A stretch of DNA of 64,000 bases. Origin: Notospermus geniculatus (lineage: Eukaryota > Nemertea > Pilidiophora > Heteronemertea > Lineidae). The translations under genes and the position numbers were made by a program. Each line of letters begins with the position of its first letter. Position 1 is the first letter of the stretch. The DNA lies in NCBI GenBank assembly GCA_002633025.1, contig NMRB01000390.1, positions 296,787 to 360,786 on the forward strand, in the 5' to 3' direction. Below are positions 1 through 11,889 of this stretch, piece after piece. Under the pieces are notes generated by a model. That model saw only the letters and a program-made list of their open reading frames with translations. It made no database searches and was not told the DNA's origin.

Positions 1-161
1 CGAGTAAACTGATGACCAGTGACGATCACCTGTGACTTGTGCCTACTTTTGCTAGATCGGGTCACAAATGTTACCCCCCCCCCAAGTATCTTGCCTTGCT
101 AGACTGGGACTGGAAGTGGTGAGACTAAGGCAAACAGGGCAAAATAGTACATTGACCCTAC

Positions 162-867
162 CTGCACTAAAAACATTTCCCTCTTTTTCGAGATATAATC
201 AGCCAGACTCTCTTTCTCCACGTGCCGATCCCTTGTCACCGCCAGCGTGAACTGTGGGTCGTCTTTAACGGCCAAGGCCCTGTCTTCATCATCATCTGAC
301 TTCCGCTGCTCCTCATCTGAATCTGCTGGCCGGATCATGGACGCTGTACGGAAATTCACTCTGGACGCATACGTTGTCTTCTCGTGGACTTTAAGTCCAC
401 GTTGACGTATTCTCTCTTGTTTCTTTTTTTGACGTTCTTTATCTCGCAGGACGAAGATATCATTGTCTGGTGGCATCTTGAATGGATTACCATTTGGTGT
501 AAGATCATCTGTCAGAAAGGAATGAAAAATTCAAAATACTATTACAAAATTATTCAAAAAAATTTTCAGTTTGACATCGATAATGAATCCTGTTTGCACT
601 ACATACCAGATTGCTCAGACATCTTGCTTGACCTGGCTGAGTTTGGAAAAGTTACCTTCCCTGACTGACGTGATGCATTGTCCCCTGAAAATGAAAGAGA
701 GTAAACTTCAGTGTACCCCGGTAATTGGCTATTATTGTTGATACGGCAATTATCACTGACAAATTTTCATTCAAAAAGGGTTTCTTTGATAACTTACGTG
801 CTGATTTTTTCCCTGATGCTTCAGAGCCAGAGGGAGTGGCAACTGCAGATCTTGGTGTGTCATCCAT
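162..867 (-). CDS. CFAP100: CFAP100 (CCDC37), 5' exons only
   Basis: Cilia- and flagella-associated protein 100, a coiled-coil protein of the inner-arm dynein control machinery of motile axonemes. Two exons are visible on the minus strand: 867..798 (starts MDDTPRSAVATPSG, ends at a CAC|GTAAGT donor, phase 1) and 508..162 (after an AG acceptor, ends MFLVQ before GTAGGG). The phases join cleanly. Exon 2 carries NPFKMPPDND, IFVLRDKERQ, KVHEKTTYAS and DYISKKREMFLVQ. From memory these line up in order with human CFAP100 (FFLLRDQER, VHQKMTYSS, GYIKQKRQMFLLQ). An acidic, low-complexity stretch (DSDEEQRKSDDDED) sits between the conserved blocks. The rest of the gene lies left of position 1. An upstream GTG in frame at 882 is not used because the ATG at 867 is available. 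The intron is 289 bp. Confidence 0.85.
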
Positions 868-1501
868 TCTTTCTATGATCACAAAATATTATTTGATTAG
901 CTGTAGGCCATTAGTTAAAATGGGTCAAAATAGGCCTAAGCGGTAGCCTAGTAATGAAAGCTTGCCTGCGTGCGCATCCTGACCTATCACTGGCCTATAT
1001 CATGGACATGGATGCTGTGCCTGTTGCTGTGCTGTGGCCTGTGATAGTGTGAATGATCCTACGAAGCAGGTTCGTTATATCATTGTATGGTATGCCTACC
1101 ACCTAGGCCGACACGGTAGCCTGCCTGGGCCTCAGCCTAGGTCTAGGCTCACCCTACCTATCATGTTATGAATGTAGTAGGCTCTATGTACATGATGTAC
1201 AGCATGTACAGGCCCATGTACATCATCATGCATGCATGCAGCATCACATACATCATCATGATCATGGGCTAGCCTATGTATGTAGGCCTATGTTGTTATG
1301 ACAGATGAATTCACCAGCTTTATTTAACCAAAACCTCTTCACCATTCACACAATTTTCGCATCTTCTGCAATTAATCTTCAATGAAACTGATGGAATATA
1401 ACAATCGATGAAGCAATGGGGTCTTAAATTACCCTTATTTTGTTTGTTTTGTCACAGAATCCTCTGGATTGTGGAGGCCACCATAACACTTTCAGAACGA
1501 G

Positions 1502-1515
1502 GCTGCTATGGCAAC
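1502..1515. promoter_or_regulatory. Candidate X-box (RFX site)
   Basis: GCTGCTATGGCAAC differs at two positions from the palindromic RFX consensus GTTGCCATGGCAAC. RFX factors drive motile-cilium genes, and the divergent neighbour CFAP100 is one. The site is about 640 bp upstream of the CFAP100 ATG. A 14-mer with two mismatches can occur by chance. Confidence 0.3.
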
Positions 1516-1720
1516 ATCAACAAACAAGTTCTGCACTGAATGCAACTTGATTCGATGATTCATTCAAATTCAATCTAGGCCTATATCATGATATCAAACC
1601 GATTTAAAATCTCACCATATGCATGTATAGGGAAGTCAAGCCAAACAAAGTATAAATCAATATATATCTTCTCAAATCGGTTGAGGAGAAGATAGATTGG
1701 TACGAAAATCACTCTTAGCC

Positions 1721-1879
1721 GATAGGTGGCAGCAGCTGACGGTGAGATAGTTTTCAGTCTCCAAACACAGGGACAACACTCTCCAACCATACCCGCGCAT
1801 GCGTGCAAGGTACACAACTCTCCAAAACCTGTGTGTTGGAGAGTGGATTCTTTCGTCCCGTCAGCTGCTGCCACCTATC
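1721..1879. repeat. Foldback element with 22-bp perfect terminal inverted repeats
   Basis: The ends GATAGGTGGCAGCAGCTGAC... and its exact reverse complement (1858..1879) enclose an interior that also partly self-pairs (CTCCAAACACAGG against CCTGTGTGTTGGAG). MITE-like and non-coding. Confidence 0.85.
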
Positions 1880-2157
1880 ACCCAAATGTGAAGCCACATG
1901 AATGGTTTGAAGTAGTTGGGATTTTGGTTCTCAAAGCCGCCGCTAGCCATAAGCGGCGGAACCAAAATGTAAAGTTTGTTTTCCTTGTAGGTCAAAGGTC
2001 AGTTGTATTTAAATTAGCCACGTGCTTCACCAGGAAGTGCATGGAGAGAGCAGGAATGAGAACTTTTGATAAAAAACTCTAATGAATACTCCTAATTTGC
2101 CATCTTAATCAGTGAAAGTTGATACTTATTCGCTGTTTGAATACTCAGTATAAGAAA

Positions 2158-5100
2158 ATGGCCAATAGGCTTTTGATTCATTCTGCCAAACAAGTTGTTG
2201 TTGTGGCTCAAAATGGTGAGACAACTTTGGTGGGAAAAGGGCAAAAAGTTGCCCTGATGGAGGAGGAAGGAGATTGTGGTATCAGTATTATTGTTGACAA
2301 GTAAGTTGATGACACAACACACCGTTAATATAGTATCTGTTACCGGTACCAGGACGGACTGGAAGTAAATTGTTTTGGGAGACGGGACGTACCCTATGAG
2401 CAAGCCCATGGGGGCACACATGGGCCCCATATAGTTGAAGATAATGGGCCCCATGTGGGCATGCACCCAAGAAAATATGGGTCCCATATTTTTTGCCCAG
2501 ATGATACATATGGGGCCCATCTGGGAAATTATCCTAGCCATACTACATAAGATGGGCCCCACATGTATCTGGGCAAAAAATATGGGACCCATNNNNNNNN
2601 NNNNNNNNNNNNNNNNNNNNNNNNNNNNNNNNNNNNNNNNNNNNNNNNNNNNNNNNNNNNNNNNNNNNNNNNNNNNNNNNNNNNNNNNNNNNNNNNNNNN
2701 NNNNNNNNNNNNNNNNNNNCCCCCCCCCCCCCCCCCCCCAGGATTGCAATTGGTACCGTTAACCAACTATGTCGTTATAAAATCTTGCATCATATTTCAG
2801 CAATGGCAACATCAAGGATATTGGGTACGACCCAGAGATACAGAAGCAGTACTCTTCAGCGGAATTTGAACAGACTATTGATGCTACTGGACTCTGTGTT
2901 TTGCCAGGTAGAGAAAATTCCACTTGTTGACAAAGATTTGCAAATTTACATTCATGTAGACAGCATAAGATACTCAGAGAAAATACTGTCTTCTAGACCC
3001 GAGCAGTGACTCATGTGGGAACAAACATTTCCCCATTTGACATTATCAAGGGAATTCAAGAACTACCCAGGCAACAAGCACATATGGGGCCCAGATGGGT
3101 GATCCATATGGGCAGGATTCTGCACCCAAGACCCATATGGGTCCCATAATGGGTCCCGTATTTTTTGCCCAGATACATGTGGGGCCCATATGGTAGTATG
3201 GCTGGGATAATTTCCCAGATGGGCCCATGTGTATCTGGGCAAAAAAATATGGGACCCATACTTTTCTTGGGTGCATGCCCACATGGGGCCCATATCTTCG
3301 ACTATGGGGCCCATGTCTTCAACTATATGGGGCCCATGTGTGGCCCGTATGGGCTTGCTCATAGGGAGGCCTATTACCATTTGAATCCTTAAAATTTCCT
3401 CATTCAATGTCATCATTGAAGAGCCAGTGCCACATTATAGGATGGGTATAAAATGGTACATTTCATACGTAATACTAAGAGCTTGGGGAATACCGGTACA
3501 TGTAGGTCCGGTATATCATGGATGCTTTCATCTGTACTGCTAAATTTGTATTTATTCACAGGTCTAGTAGATGGTCATACACATCCAGTTTGGGCTGGGG
3601 ATAGGGTCCATGAATTTGCAATGAAGGTACGGAATGATTTTGAGATGCCTGTCACTCTCATCCCTCCAATGACAATTCTACTTCGCATCGAACACTGCAT
3701 ATGTTCACCGCTTACTATGAAACACTGCTGACTCGTCCCTATTTTCTCGTCTTATCAGCTTGCTGGTGCCAGTTATATGGATGTCCACAAAGCTGGTGGA
3801 GGAATCAACTTCACTGTTGAGCAGACCAGGGCTGCCACTGAGACAGAACTGTTTACAAGCTTCAAGGATCGTCTGCACCGGATGCTGTCTGCCGGCACAA
3901 CCCTCGTGGAGTGTAAAAGTGGTTATGGTTTGGACTTGGATACCGAGCTGAAGATGTTACGTGTCATTGAGAGAGCACGACAACAATCCCCTATTGACGT
4001 GTCTTCTACCTATTGTGGTGCTCATTCTGTTCCAAAGTATGATTTTCAGCTTCATTGACTTTCTCATTTGATAACAGATGCAAAGTAAAAGACTTCTATA
4101 GATCGTTGCAGTTGATTGGGAACAACGTCTCCAGGCCAAACCCAGTCAAGGTGCAGCGTCACGTCAGTGTTGGCAAGGCCACCGCCCATGCTTTCTCCTG
4201 TACATCGACAACATCATTGACGTCCCACGTAGGTTTTGTAAACGTTTCAAGCCAAACTTTTAGATTTCCAAAACGAGTGTTCCGTTGAGCAGACTATAGA
4301 TTCCCAAATTTTTATTTCCATCATGACCCGAAGGTTCTAAGCTATCCACTGGTATGTTTAATTGGTGGGAGTGAGCAGGGATCTGGCGACAGTGATAAGT
4401 TAAAAAGGGCATGCGTGGTCAAATTCTCATACGTTGGTCCCAATTTAATGCATGGATCTATAGGCCTAGTGTGACGGTCAAGTTTCCTGCCAAAGCCTAT
4501 GTGTGTTCCACAAGGGGATCACCCCCAAAGATTCGGGTCTTTTGACGAATGATAAGGTGGGTCTAGTTTACACACCACTACTATCAGAGTGATTTTGATA
4601 GGTCCATGAATTCATTGAGTTTGATCATCGAAGTTTTCTTGCCAACCTTTCAGGGGTAAAACTGCTGATGAGGCAACAGATGACATCGTCAATGTCCAGA
4701 TTCCGCACCTGAAGACCCTGATGGAGAAGGGAGAACTCAGAGTGGACAATATTGACGTGTTCTGTGAGAAAGGCGTCTTTGATGTGGATCAGTCGAGGAG
4801 GATCCTGGAGGCAGGGAAGAATATTGGTTTAAATATCAATTTTCATGGAGAAGAACTCAATCTCTTGAATTCTGCTCAGGTAAGAGAGATGACTGATACG
4901 TACATGTAGCGTGAATGAAAGTTAGATATAACACAAGAAGTTGCAGGCACGGATCCAGGGGGTGCACCCAGTGCGCGCACCCTTTCGGCCAACAAATCTG
5001 TAAAATTGACCGTGAAATTTGGAGCAAATCATTGTAAAATTCACCACAGATTTCAATGTTTCTAGCATAGTGCATGTGCCCCCTCTTTTCCGAAATCATG

Positions 5101-6611
5101 GATCCGCCCCTGAGTTGGTCTCAAGGGATAAAGTGATGCACTGAATGGGCTACTCCTGCTCCTTCAGTTTTTCACAAAGGTTGAGCCTGGGCTGACGACG
5201 TGGAGCTCTTTGAGACTATTACCAAGGAAAACACTACAGGAAAGTTAACACTACAGAAAAGTTAACACTTCAGCAATTCTCTTTACAGATGGGGGCAGAG
5301 ATCGGTGCAAAAGCTATCAGTCATTTGGAAGAGGTCTCGGACAATGGTATCGATGCTATGGCGCGATCTGGTTGCATTGCTACAATCTTGCCAACTACAG
5401 CCTACATTTTACGGTTAAAACACCCTCCAGTTAGGAAGATGATTGAGAGAGGGGTACCAGTAGCTCTTGGCTCTGATTTTAATCCCAACGCATTCTGTCT
5501 TTCTATGGTAAGCTGAAGCAACATTGCTCTATAATACATGTCATTACGGTATGTGCATAGAAGTACCAATATGTACAGGCGTCTTGAATGATTTTGGAGC
5601 AGGGGGTGATTCTTGCAAAGTAGAAGGGTATATTTAGTGAAGGGATGGAAGAGATGGCCAGGCAACATCACCAGATCCCAAATTGATGTAAACGAAAAAG
5701 ATCTGCGCACTTCCACCGAAATCGCAAACACAACCGCGGTCTGAAACTGAATGACGTGATGCAGAGAACCCCTGACAGTGACTTCGATGACGTTGTGTCA
5801 GAGTCAACCATTAATGAATCATGGATGGCATCAGGTCATGCAGCTGGTTTCAGATCGAGGTTGTGGTTGCGATTTCGGCAGAAATGCGCAGATCTGTGAA
5901 TTCGAGAATCATCTATTGAGGTGTAAACCTGCCGAAAGGTCCAAGATATTTGGACATTTTTCATCATATTCTTTTCATGCATTTTAGCCACTAGTCATGC
6001 ATCTGGCGTGTGTTAACCTCCACATGAGCATGGATGAAGCCCTGATTGGTGCAACTCTTAACGCCGCAGCATCCCTGGGCAAAGCCGATACTCATGGGTC
6101 CATTGAAAAGGGGAAGTTTGGAGATTTCGTCATTCTTGATGTGCCAAGGTAAGGAAAATCCAGCATAGATTCAAGAGGCAGTGTTTCCGCGAGAGGGTAC
6201 TAAGGGAACGATGCCAGTACCCTCAAAGGAACAGAAAAGGGCCATTTTCTTTAATTTCATGGGGTTTTTGTTGATTTTGAAGAAATTAGTATTGGTACCC
6301 TCAAAAAAATTTCTGGCAGAGACCCCCTGCACCTGGCAAACAATGGCAATATTTTCTGGGGAGAACTTCGAGATCTCCATTGTGCAAATCTTTTGTCTGG
6401 CAGAGAGCAAACGGTAATTTATGCATACATAAATTTATGAGGGGTTCTTGGATAAGGTCCGAGGGTACTACGTTAACTTCCGACAAGTCGTTTGTAATTT
6501 TTTTCAATATCTTCCAGGTGGGAGCATCTCATCTACCAGATGGCAGAACATGAGCACATCATCAAGTATGTCATTAAAAACGGGAAGATTGTGAAGGAGC
6601 GGAAATGCTAG
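2158..6611 (+). CDS. AMDHD1: Imidazolonepropionase (AMDHD1 / HutI type), complete
   Basis: Cytosolic metal-dependent amidohydrolase. It opens the ring of 4-imidazolone-5-propanoate to give N-formimidoyl-glutamate, the third step of histidine breakdown. Eight exons join in phase: 2158..2300, 2801..2907, 3562..3626, 3759..4036, 4654..4879, 5289..5507, 5988..6148, 6518..6611. Total 1293 nt, 430 residues; human AMDHD1 is about 426. Key motifs: metal-binding DGHTHPVWAG (residues about 87-96), YMDVHKAGGGINFTVE, GTTLVECKSGYGLDL, TYCGAHSVPK, INFHGEE, KAISHLEEVSDNGIDAM and catalytic-face GSDFNPNAF. All are collinear with the human protein. The start ATG at 2158 gives MANRLLIHSAKQVVVVAQNG. Introns 1 and 2 carry GGGCCCAT palindrome arrays, and intron 1 also contains a 127-N gap. 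An AATAAA lies 450 bp after the stop. Every conserved block is present, so the gene looks intact. Confidence 0.97.
2391..2592. repeat. GGGCCCAT palindrome-array element, copy 1, cut by gap
   Basis: Starts CCTATGAGCAAGCCCATGGG and contains repeated ATGGGCCCCAT, ATGGGTCCCAT and ATGGGGCCCAT units. It runs into the N gap at 2593. Its left end is the reverse complement of the right end of the copy at 3080..3370, so the two lie in opposite orientation in adjacent AMDHD1 introns. Confidence 0.85.
2593..2719. other. Assembly gap (127 N) followed by poly-C
   Basis: 127 undetermined bases, then about 20 C (2720..2739). It interrupts the first palindrome-array element inside AMDHD1 intron 1. No coding sequence is lost, since exons 1 and 2 join in phase. 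Confidence 0.99.
3080..3370. repeat. GGGCCCAT palindrome-array element, copy 2
   Basis: About ten near-palindromic units (ATGGGGCCCATAT, ATGGGTCCCATA, ATGGGCCCATGTG) separated by TTTTTTGCCCAGATAC-type spacers that occur in both orientations. It ends GGGCTTGCTCATAGGG. It lies in intron 2 of AMDHD1. Confidence 0.85.
4947..5114. repeat. GGATCC-ended dispersed element
   Basis: Ends GCACGGATCCAGGGGG and CATGGATCCGCCCCTG. The interior (TTCGGCCAACAAATCTG, AATTTGGAGCAAATCATTG, TTTCAATGTTTCTAGCA) is the inverted counterpart of the element at 39966..40141. AMDHD1 intron 5. Confidence 0.8.
5697..5896. repeat. Foldback element, AAGATCTGCGCACTTC family, copy 1
   Basis: Left arm AAGATCTGCGCACTTCCACC pairs with right arm AGAAATGCGCAGATCT. 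A second, similar copy lies at 33925..34169. AMDHD1 intron 6. Confidence 0.8.
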
Positions 6612-7061
6612 ATCGAGAGGGACATTCAATATTGATTCCATGGCTGAAGTGCATCCTAGCCTCATTGACTTGGATATGTTAAGTCTGACATCTCAACTGC
6701 AGGGTGACGGAACATAAACGTTGCAGCGAGATGGAACATTCACACAGGAGGGTGGGGGAATATCAAATTTGCGAGTTGATTGAACATTCGTACAGAGTGA
6801 TGGGGCATCCAAATCTTCCAAATTAAGTGATCATGCATGCATTTACATTCCATATTGACTGATGAAGTTTTTGGGAATATTTCCCTCATTTAGGACTTCA
6901 CTTTCTAAGCATTTATCGTGTTTACCTGCAGATTGCAGATGGCAGCTTTAGTCATTTTCTCAGTATAACTAGACTGATTTCTGCTTTTATTGATTTTTCT
7001 GTCAGTCATTTTCATCAACTTGCTTGTACTGGTAAACTGCTGAATTAGCATGATTAGCTTT

Positions 7062-7067
7062 AATAAA
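7062..7067 (+). terminator. Poly(A) signal for AMDHD1
   Basis: AATAAA about 450 bp after the AMDHD1 stop codon, in an AT-rich context, followed by TTGTTCTT and then a GTGTGT-containing stretch. Confidence 0.65.
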
Positions 7068-7278
7068 ACAGTTGTTCTTACAATTATTGGTGTGTACTGT
7101 CTTGTCCTTTCAATATATGTCTGCATTGGACAGAACGTCTGTCTTGCCCTTTTGATAAATAAGTCGTTGTCCTTTTGATGAATACGTAGCTGTGACTGAC
7201 AGAAAGCTAAGGTAACTGAGCAGAGGACTACCAGTACGTCCAAAGAACGACAATGCACATCTATCCACCGACATCCAA

Positions 7279-7385
7279 GGCCCTGTTTCATAAAGTGACT
7301 TTAAGCTAATGGTGCCATCAAATTTAAAGTATTTTCCATTTGGTTAAAGGTACCATTAGCTTAAAGTCACTTTTTGAAACAGGCC
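7279..7385. repeat. Foldback element, GGCCCTGTTTCATAAAGTGAC family
   Basis: The left arm GGCCCTGTTTCATAAAGTGA is complementary to the right arm AAGTCACTTTTTGAAACAGGCC, with GCTAATGGTGCC/GGTACCATTAGC continuing the stem. Related ends occur at 40731..40948. Confidence 0.85.
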
Positions 7386-8034
7386 ACAAGAGCATACCAA
7401 ATATAACATTCCTACTTGGAACAATGAGTGAGAATATTTAAAGGACCACTGTATTGCATCTTTCTGTCGACAGCCGGTGCCACCGGCACCATGCTCCAAT
7501 ACTGTAGTTAAGCCTTTCGCCCCAGTGTTGGAGAATGTATGATTACAGTCTCGGTCACCCAGCCGCTGGGGATCGAACAAGTTTGTGTAGCAGTACTGCG
7601 GAACGAAACGGCTGGCTGCGCGAGACTAGTTGCATGCGGTAGTTTACCAAGTCGTTAATAGAGGTCTCCCCTTAACGTGGGTAGGTGTAACGCAGGATTG
7701 GGAAGCAATACTGTGGTCCTTTAAGCTGCGGCCCCTCTGCCGAACTGTATGGGCCGAGAGGTAAAAACGGAAAGAACACAAAAATAAGTATGTAGACATG
7801 AAGTCAAAAATCTGTAGTTGAGAAAAAGTTACCTCATGTATTTCCAACACTGTCAAAGATGTCACACTTGAAGTTATATCCCTCGAATCTTGACATGTAA
7901 TAGCACCACATCTGAATTTGCAATTGATGAATGCAGCAAAATCTACAGTTTATGAATGTTTATCTTGTACCGGTAGTTTCATTCAAGCACAATTCACAAG
8001 TTTTCGGCAACAATATCATTCAGCTTCTTAAATC

Positions 8035-11000
8035 TCATGAATTCAGGAGATCATTTCTGATATGCGAGTCCATGAGAATACTCTCCGTAACGGGATTATC
8101 CTCGGCAATCACTACACTGTCCTGTTCCGTCTCCCCAGCTTCCTCGTCGGATAACTCGATCAGCAGGTTGTCATTCTCATATGTTGAGAAATAATACCTG
8201 AAAAAAAAAAGAAAATTCCATCAGTGCCAGGGATGACATCGCGCAGGCGTTACAATCCTGGGACCTTATTCACAAAGCATACTTAAGAGTTGTGCATTCG
8301 TAGCGTCCTTTTAATGGTTGACACACAACAGCTCCTGGAATGTTACGAATTCTTAAAACTGCTAAGAGAGCTTTGTGAATAAGGCTCCTGACCAGCAGAG
8401 CTTGGTTTTGCACTTAATAGGGGTATGGCATCATGAGAATCTCGGGTCATTTACGGTCGTACCCCCCTCGGAACCAAGTGCGAGAAGGGGAGCAGTTGTG
8501 AAGACCCTGGATGCGACGATGGGGCACGGCAAATCATTAGAAAAAACTTGACAGTTTCTAGAAAAACTGTTCCTAAAACTTACTGTGGTTGGTCCCAAAT
8601 GCTAATGTCTGGTAACTGTGAGATGTGTCCAGTTTCCTCAAAATGACGAAGAAGCTCATCTCTTGATTCAAATGTGGCATCACAGGAGAGACAGGCATTG
8701 TGGTAAACCTGGAAATAAGGTCAAGGTCATATAAACCGATGGATCTGGTCAAGGTAAGAGAACATTCCTCATGAAATCGTAGCAGTTTCTACAGAACCAG
8801 CCATTTTTCTATTGGGTCAATCTAGTCAAAATACATGTACCATCCAATAACTACACTGTACAACCACATGACCTGCGACAGCAATGACATGAGTGATCTG
8901 CTCGGGAACAGATACTGGTACATTCCCCCCTCGCTATTACAAACCCTTCGGGGTCCAAGGGTTAAGTTCATACTAACGCGCAGTTCGTAATATTGAGGAT
9001 TTACATACATGTCATGAAGTTTTGGGAGCCAGACGTTGGGTTCATAATATCCGGGAGTTCTTAAAATCGAGGTTCGTAAGAGCGAGGGTGCACTGTAGTT
9101 TGGTTGAGATCTTTGAATACCAGTACAAAATCCAGCGACTGAATCTGAAGGTACTTCGGACAAATTGCTCAGCCATGTACGGTGAGCACAGAAGGAACCT
9201 CACCTGGCGTCTGATATAATTGACTAGTTTAACTTGAAGATAGAAATTCAGTTTTAGACGTTCCTTTATGGCATGCAGGTCAAAGTTGTGTGTATTCTTC
9301 ATGTGGTCCATCAGGAGGTCACAGGTCGTTGCTAGGGTATCACAGAATAAACAAACAGCTTGGCTACCGCCATCATCCTTCCAGTCGCTCCAGTCACTGA
9401 AAATGGATATCGGCCTATTTTAGAATCACACAGAAAAATATGGGCCTGTTCCATCGAAGTCAGTATATATCATGCAACGCCAAGAAGAATCGGAGAGCAG
9501 AATATCATTGTAACTGACAAACTGCTGCCGATAGTTTGTACTCACTCTCCAGCTTCAGAGTCACTGTCATCGGGATCATCAACCTCTGCCTGGAGAGTCT
9601 CCCAGTTTTTACCAAGTTCCTGAAATGATTGAAGAATGGAGACAAGATGTCAGATTTCTGTCTTAAGCAAAGCATGATTGCATATTGACCTCACACAATA
9701 ATGGACTTTGTAAGAGAAAACTGGGTTACATACATACCAAGTAATTTACAACATAAAACTTGTCATAAATGGTATTTTGCGGGTTAATTTTCTTGTGTTG
9801 TTTCTTGCGCATGTGTTCCTTCAAAGTAAACCTGTCTTTGAAAGTTTTTTCGCAGTACAAACACTGCAATCTGAAAAAGAATTTGACCAATGTAAGGATG
9901 AAAGCGAGCAACCAGTGAAGAGAATTTGGCACGTTTTCAGCAGATGCGGGCAGCAAAAAGGACTTCATAATTTTTTTTTAACAAACTTACAACTTCAGCT
10001 TATCTTCCAGAAGATCAAGGAACTCATCTGTGAATACTGAAAACAGAATTGTGATTAGGATTAATGATCATATTTTAGAAAGTCCAAACAATCAAAAGCG
10101 CCATCAACATCATTACCATACTGTTAACACCGCTTCAGCCATGTCAGCAAGGCTGCTTTGATCAGCACAGAGTTACATACCAATATCTCTATATACAAAT
10201 AAACCAAATTGCCTACCAAGGTTATCTGGTTGTCCCACATTGAAGTTATGTTCCTTGGCCATATGATTGAAGAGATCTGCTCTATTTATATTGAATTCCT
10301 CCTTACAGAAGAGACAAACTCGTGAAAATGACTCGGCATGTCGTTCCGTCTCTTGGTGATGAAGGACGTCTGCCTGAAAAGTTACAAATGAGAAGTATGT
10401 GAAACTTACAACACACGACATGAACTTAAACATACTGATAACAAGTTCAGGTTTGTAAGAAACTGATTCAGTTTTTCAGAAGACTGGATAACTGTCCAAA
10501 TAACACACTGAGGACTTCATCTTTTATGGACTTCATTTTTTATGGACTTACCAACTTCTCCTGTTGTAGCTTCTGCCTCAGTTCTTTATCCTCTGGAAGC
10601 ATGTCACAGAGAAGGTAGTACTGTTCCTTGGGACCTGAAATGAGAGAGAGTCATAGGTATAGGATAGAACCCAGGTCATGTCAAGGCCCCAGTTTCTAAT
10701 GCGAAATAAGAAAGGTATCTAGAGGACAGCTTTTGCACTGAGAAGTCAACTTGAGCTTTCGGCTGTCTTAAGTATAGCGTTTCAAAAGCAAGTACAGTGG
10801 CTGTCAAGTCTGCACTTTCCTCCATCAGTTCACCTTGTTCTTTGAAAGAGCTTAATATTCCCTGGAGCTTACTCATGCTCTATTCCTAGTTTTTTGCACC
10901 AATGCTCCAAACTAATTTCAAGGCCTGCAGATATCATGTCGATGTGTTATACCATAAATTATATGTTTTATACCTATATCTTCTTTTTTGGTGTTTGTGT

Positions 11001-11889
11001 TTATCACAGAACAGAACTCTGTTATGGTATTTTGGGTGAACCGTTCTCGCCAATATTCTATGTATCTGAAACAACATTAATAAGTCAGGTAGGTCAGGTA
11101 AAAAAGCCCCACTTACGGCTCAGGTACTGAATTTTTAGAGGCTAAGACAGCCCCACCAACCACCAAAGTTATTAAAAAGAGAACTATGAAATCAATCCGA
11201 ACATTCTTGAACTACTTAACCCATAACTCAACTATCGATACTTACTGTTTGAAGTCTGCTATTAGCTTTACATCACCGATCACAAACTTGTGAATTTCAA
11301 GGAAATGCTTGAGGATATCATTTATATTCTTTACATCATCAAATTGCTCTTCACAGAAAAGACACTTGATCAACTCAAGGGGCTGCAACACCTTCATAGA
11401 TTTTGCCTCACCCGGTAGACTCAGAGGCTTTAGCACAGAATGTTCTGAAAGTGAAAAGAGCAACAACAGTAACACCTAGCTAGCTATAGCTAGACTGAAA
11501 CCACTACATGTTACATCAGATGACAGAAGTAACATGATTTGCATGATTTATTCCCTACGCTAAGTAAGTGGTTTAAGTGGACAGGCATGTACTGCCCTAT
11601 TGAACAGCCATGGTCTCTCTGGCTCTGTATTGTCACTACATGGGAAACACTGAAAAACGGGGAACATTGGGAGATGTTACACCGGCCCCTCATTCATTTC
11701 ATTGATTTCTATTTTACTTTCACTGCGAAAATGCCAGCACCATCATCATCCATTTCATTGGTTCATTCCGTAACACAGAACTTCATCAATACATTCAACT
11801 GTCTTATGATTATGAGTAAAAGACAAGCGAATACATGAAATTATTGAGAAGATTTTACCACTTGAATGAAAAATATTCTCAGCAGCCAT
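8035..11889 (-). CDS. ZNF277: Zinc finger protein 277, complete
   Basis: C2H2 zinc-finger protein. In flies and vertebrates it binds the ribosomal protein RPS2/uS5 and has Polycomb-linked roles. Eleven minus-strand exons join in phase: 11889..11859, 11444..11246, 11065..10974, 10634..10552, 10373..10217, 10036..9991, 9870..9738, 9619..9546, 9396..9204, 8708..8584, 8197..8035. That gives 1296 nt, 431 residues; human is 450. Diagnostic blocks, collinear with human: KPLSLPGEAKS, LIKCLFCEEQF, IGDVKLIADFKQYIEYWRER, YYLLCDMLPEDKELR, VCLFCKEEF, HMAKEHNFNVGQPDNL, LQCLYCEKTFKDRFTLKEHM, RKKQHKKINPQNTIYDKF, DWSDWKDD, AVCLFCD, LNFYLQVKLVNYIRRQ, ACLSCDATF and YYFSTYENDNLLIELSD. It starts MAAENIFHSS and ends NDLLNS. 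At least four CxxC...H fingers are intact. No breaks were seen. Confidence 0.96.
8262..8386. repeat. Foldback element in ZNF277 last intron
   Basis: CTTATTCACAAAGCATACTTAAGA on the left pairs with CTAAGAGAGCTTTGTGAATAAG on the right. MITE-like. Confidence 0.75.

Larger units (their letters stand above)
868..2157. promoter_or_regulatory. Intergenic region between divergent CFAP100 and AMDHD1
   Basis: No coding exon recognised. It holds the presumed promoters of two divergent genes, a simple-sequence tract rich in ATGTAC and CATCATG around 1170-1265, an RFX X-box-like site (1502..1515) and a 159-bp foldback element (1721..1879). No clear TATA box was seen. Confidence 0.5.
6612..8034. other. 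Intergenic region between convergent AMDHD1 and ZNF277
   Basis: Holds the AMDHD1 3' UTR with its AATAAA (7062) and a foldback element (7279..7385). Around 7475-7580 there is a GC-rich stretch with GTTCGATCCCC on the minus strand that resembles a tRNA B box without a convincing A box. No protein-coding exon recognised. Confidence 0.6.

Noticed and set aside
2435-3416. Frames rich in HMGPI, WAKNMGP and similar in AMDHD1 introns
   Set aside because: Translation of the GGGCCCAT palindrome arrays; the same motif appears in several frames and strands.
7475-7580. Possible tRNA on the minus strand (GTTCGATCCCC)
   Set aside because: No A box or cloverleaf could be formed; probably a repeat fragment.
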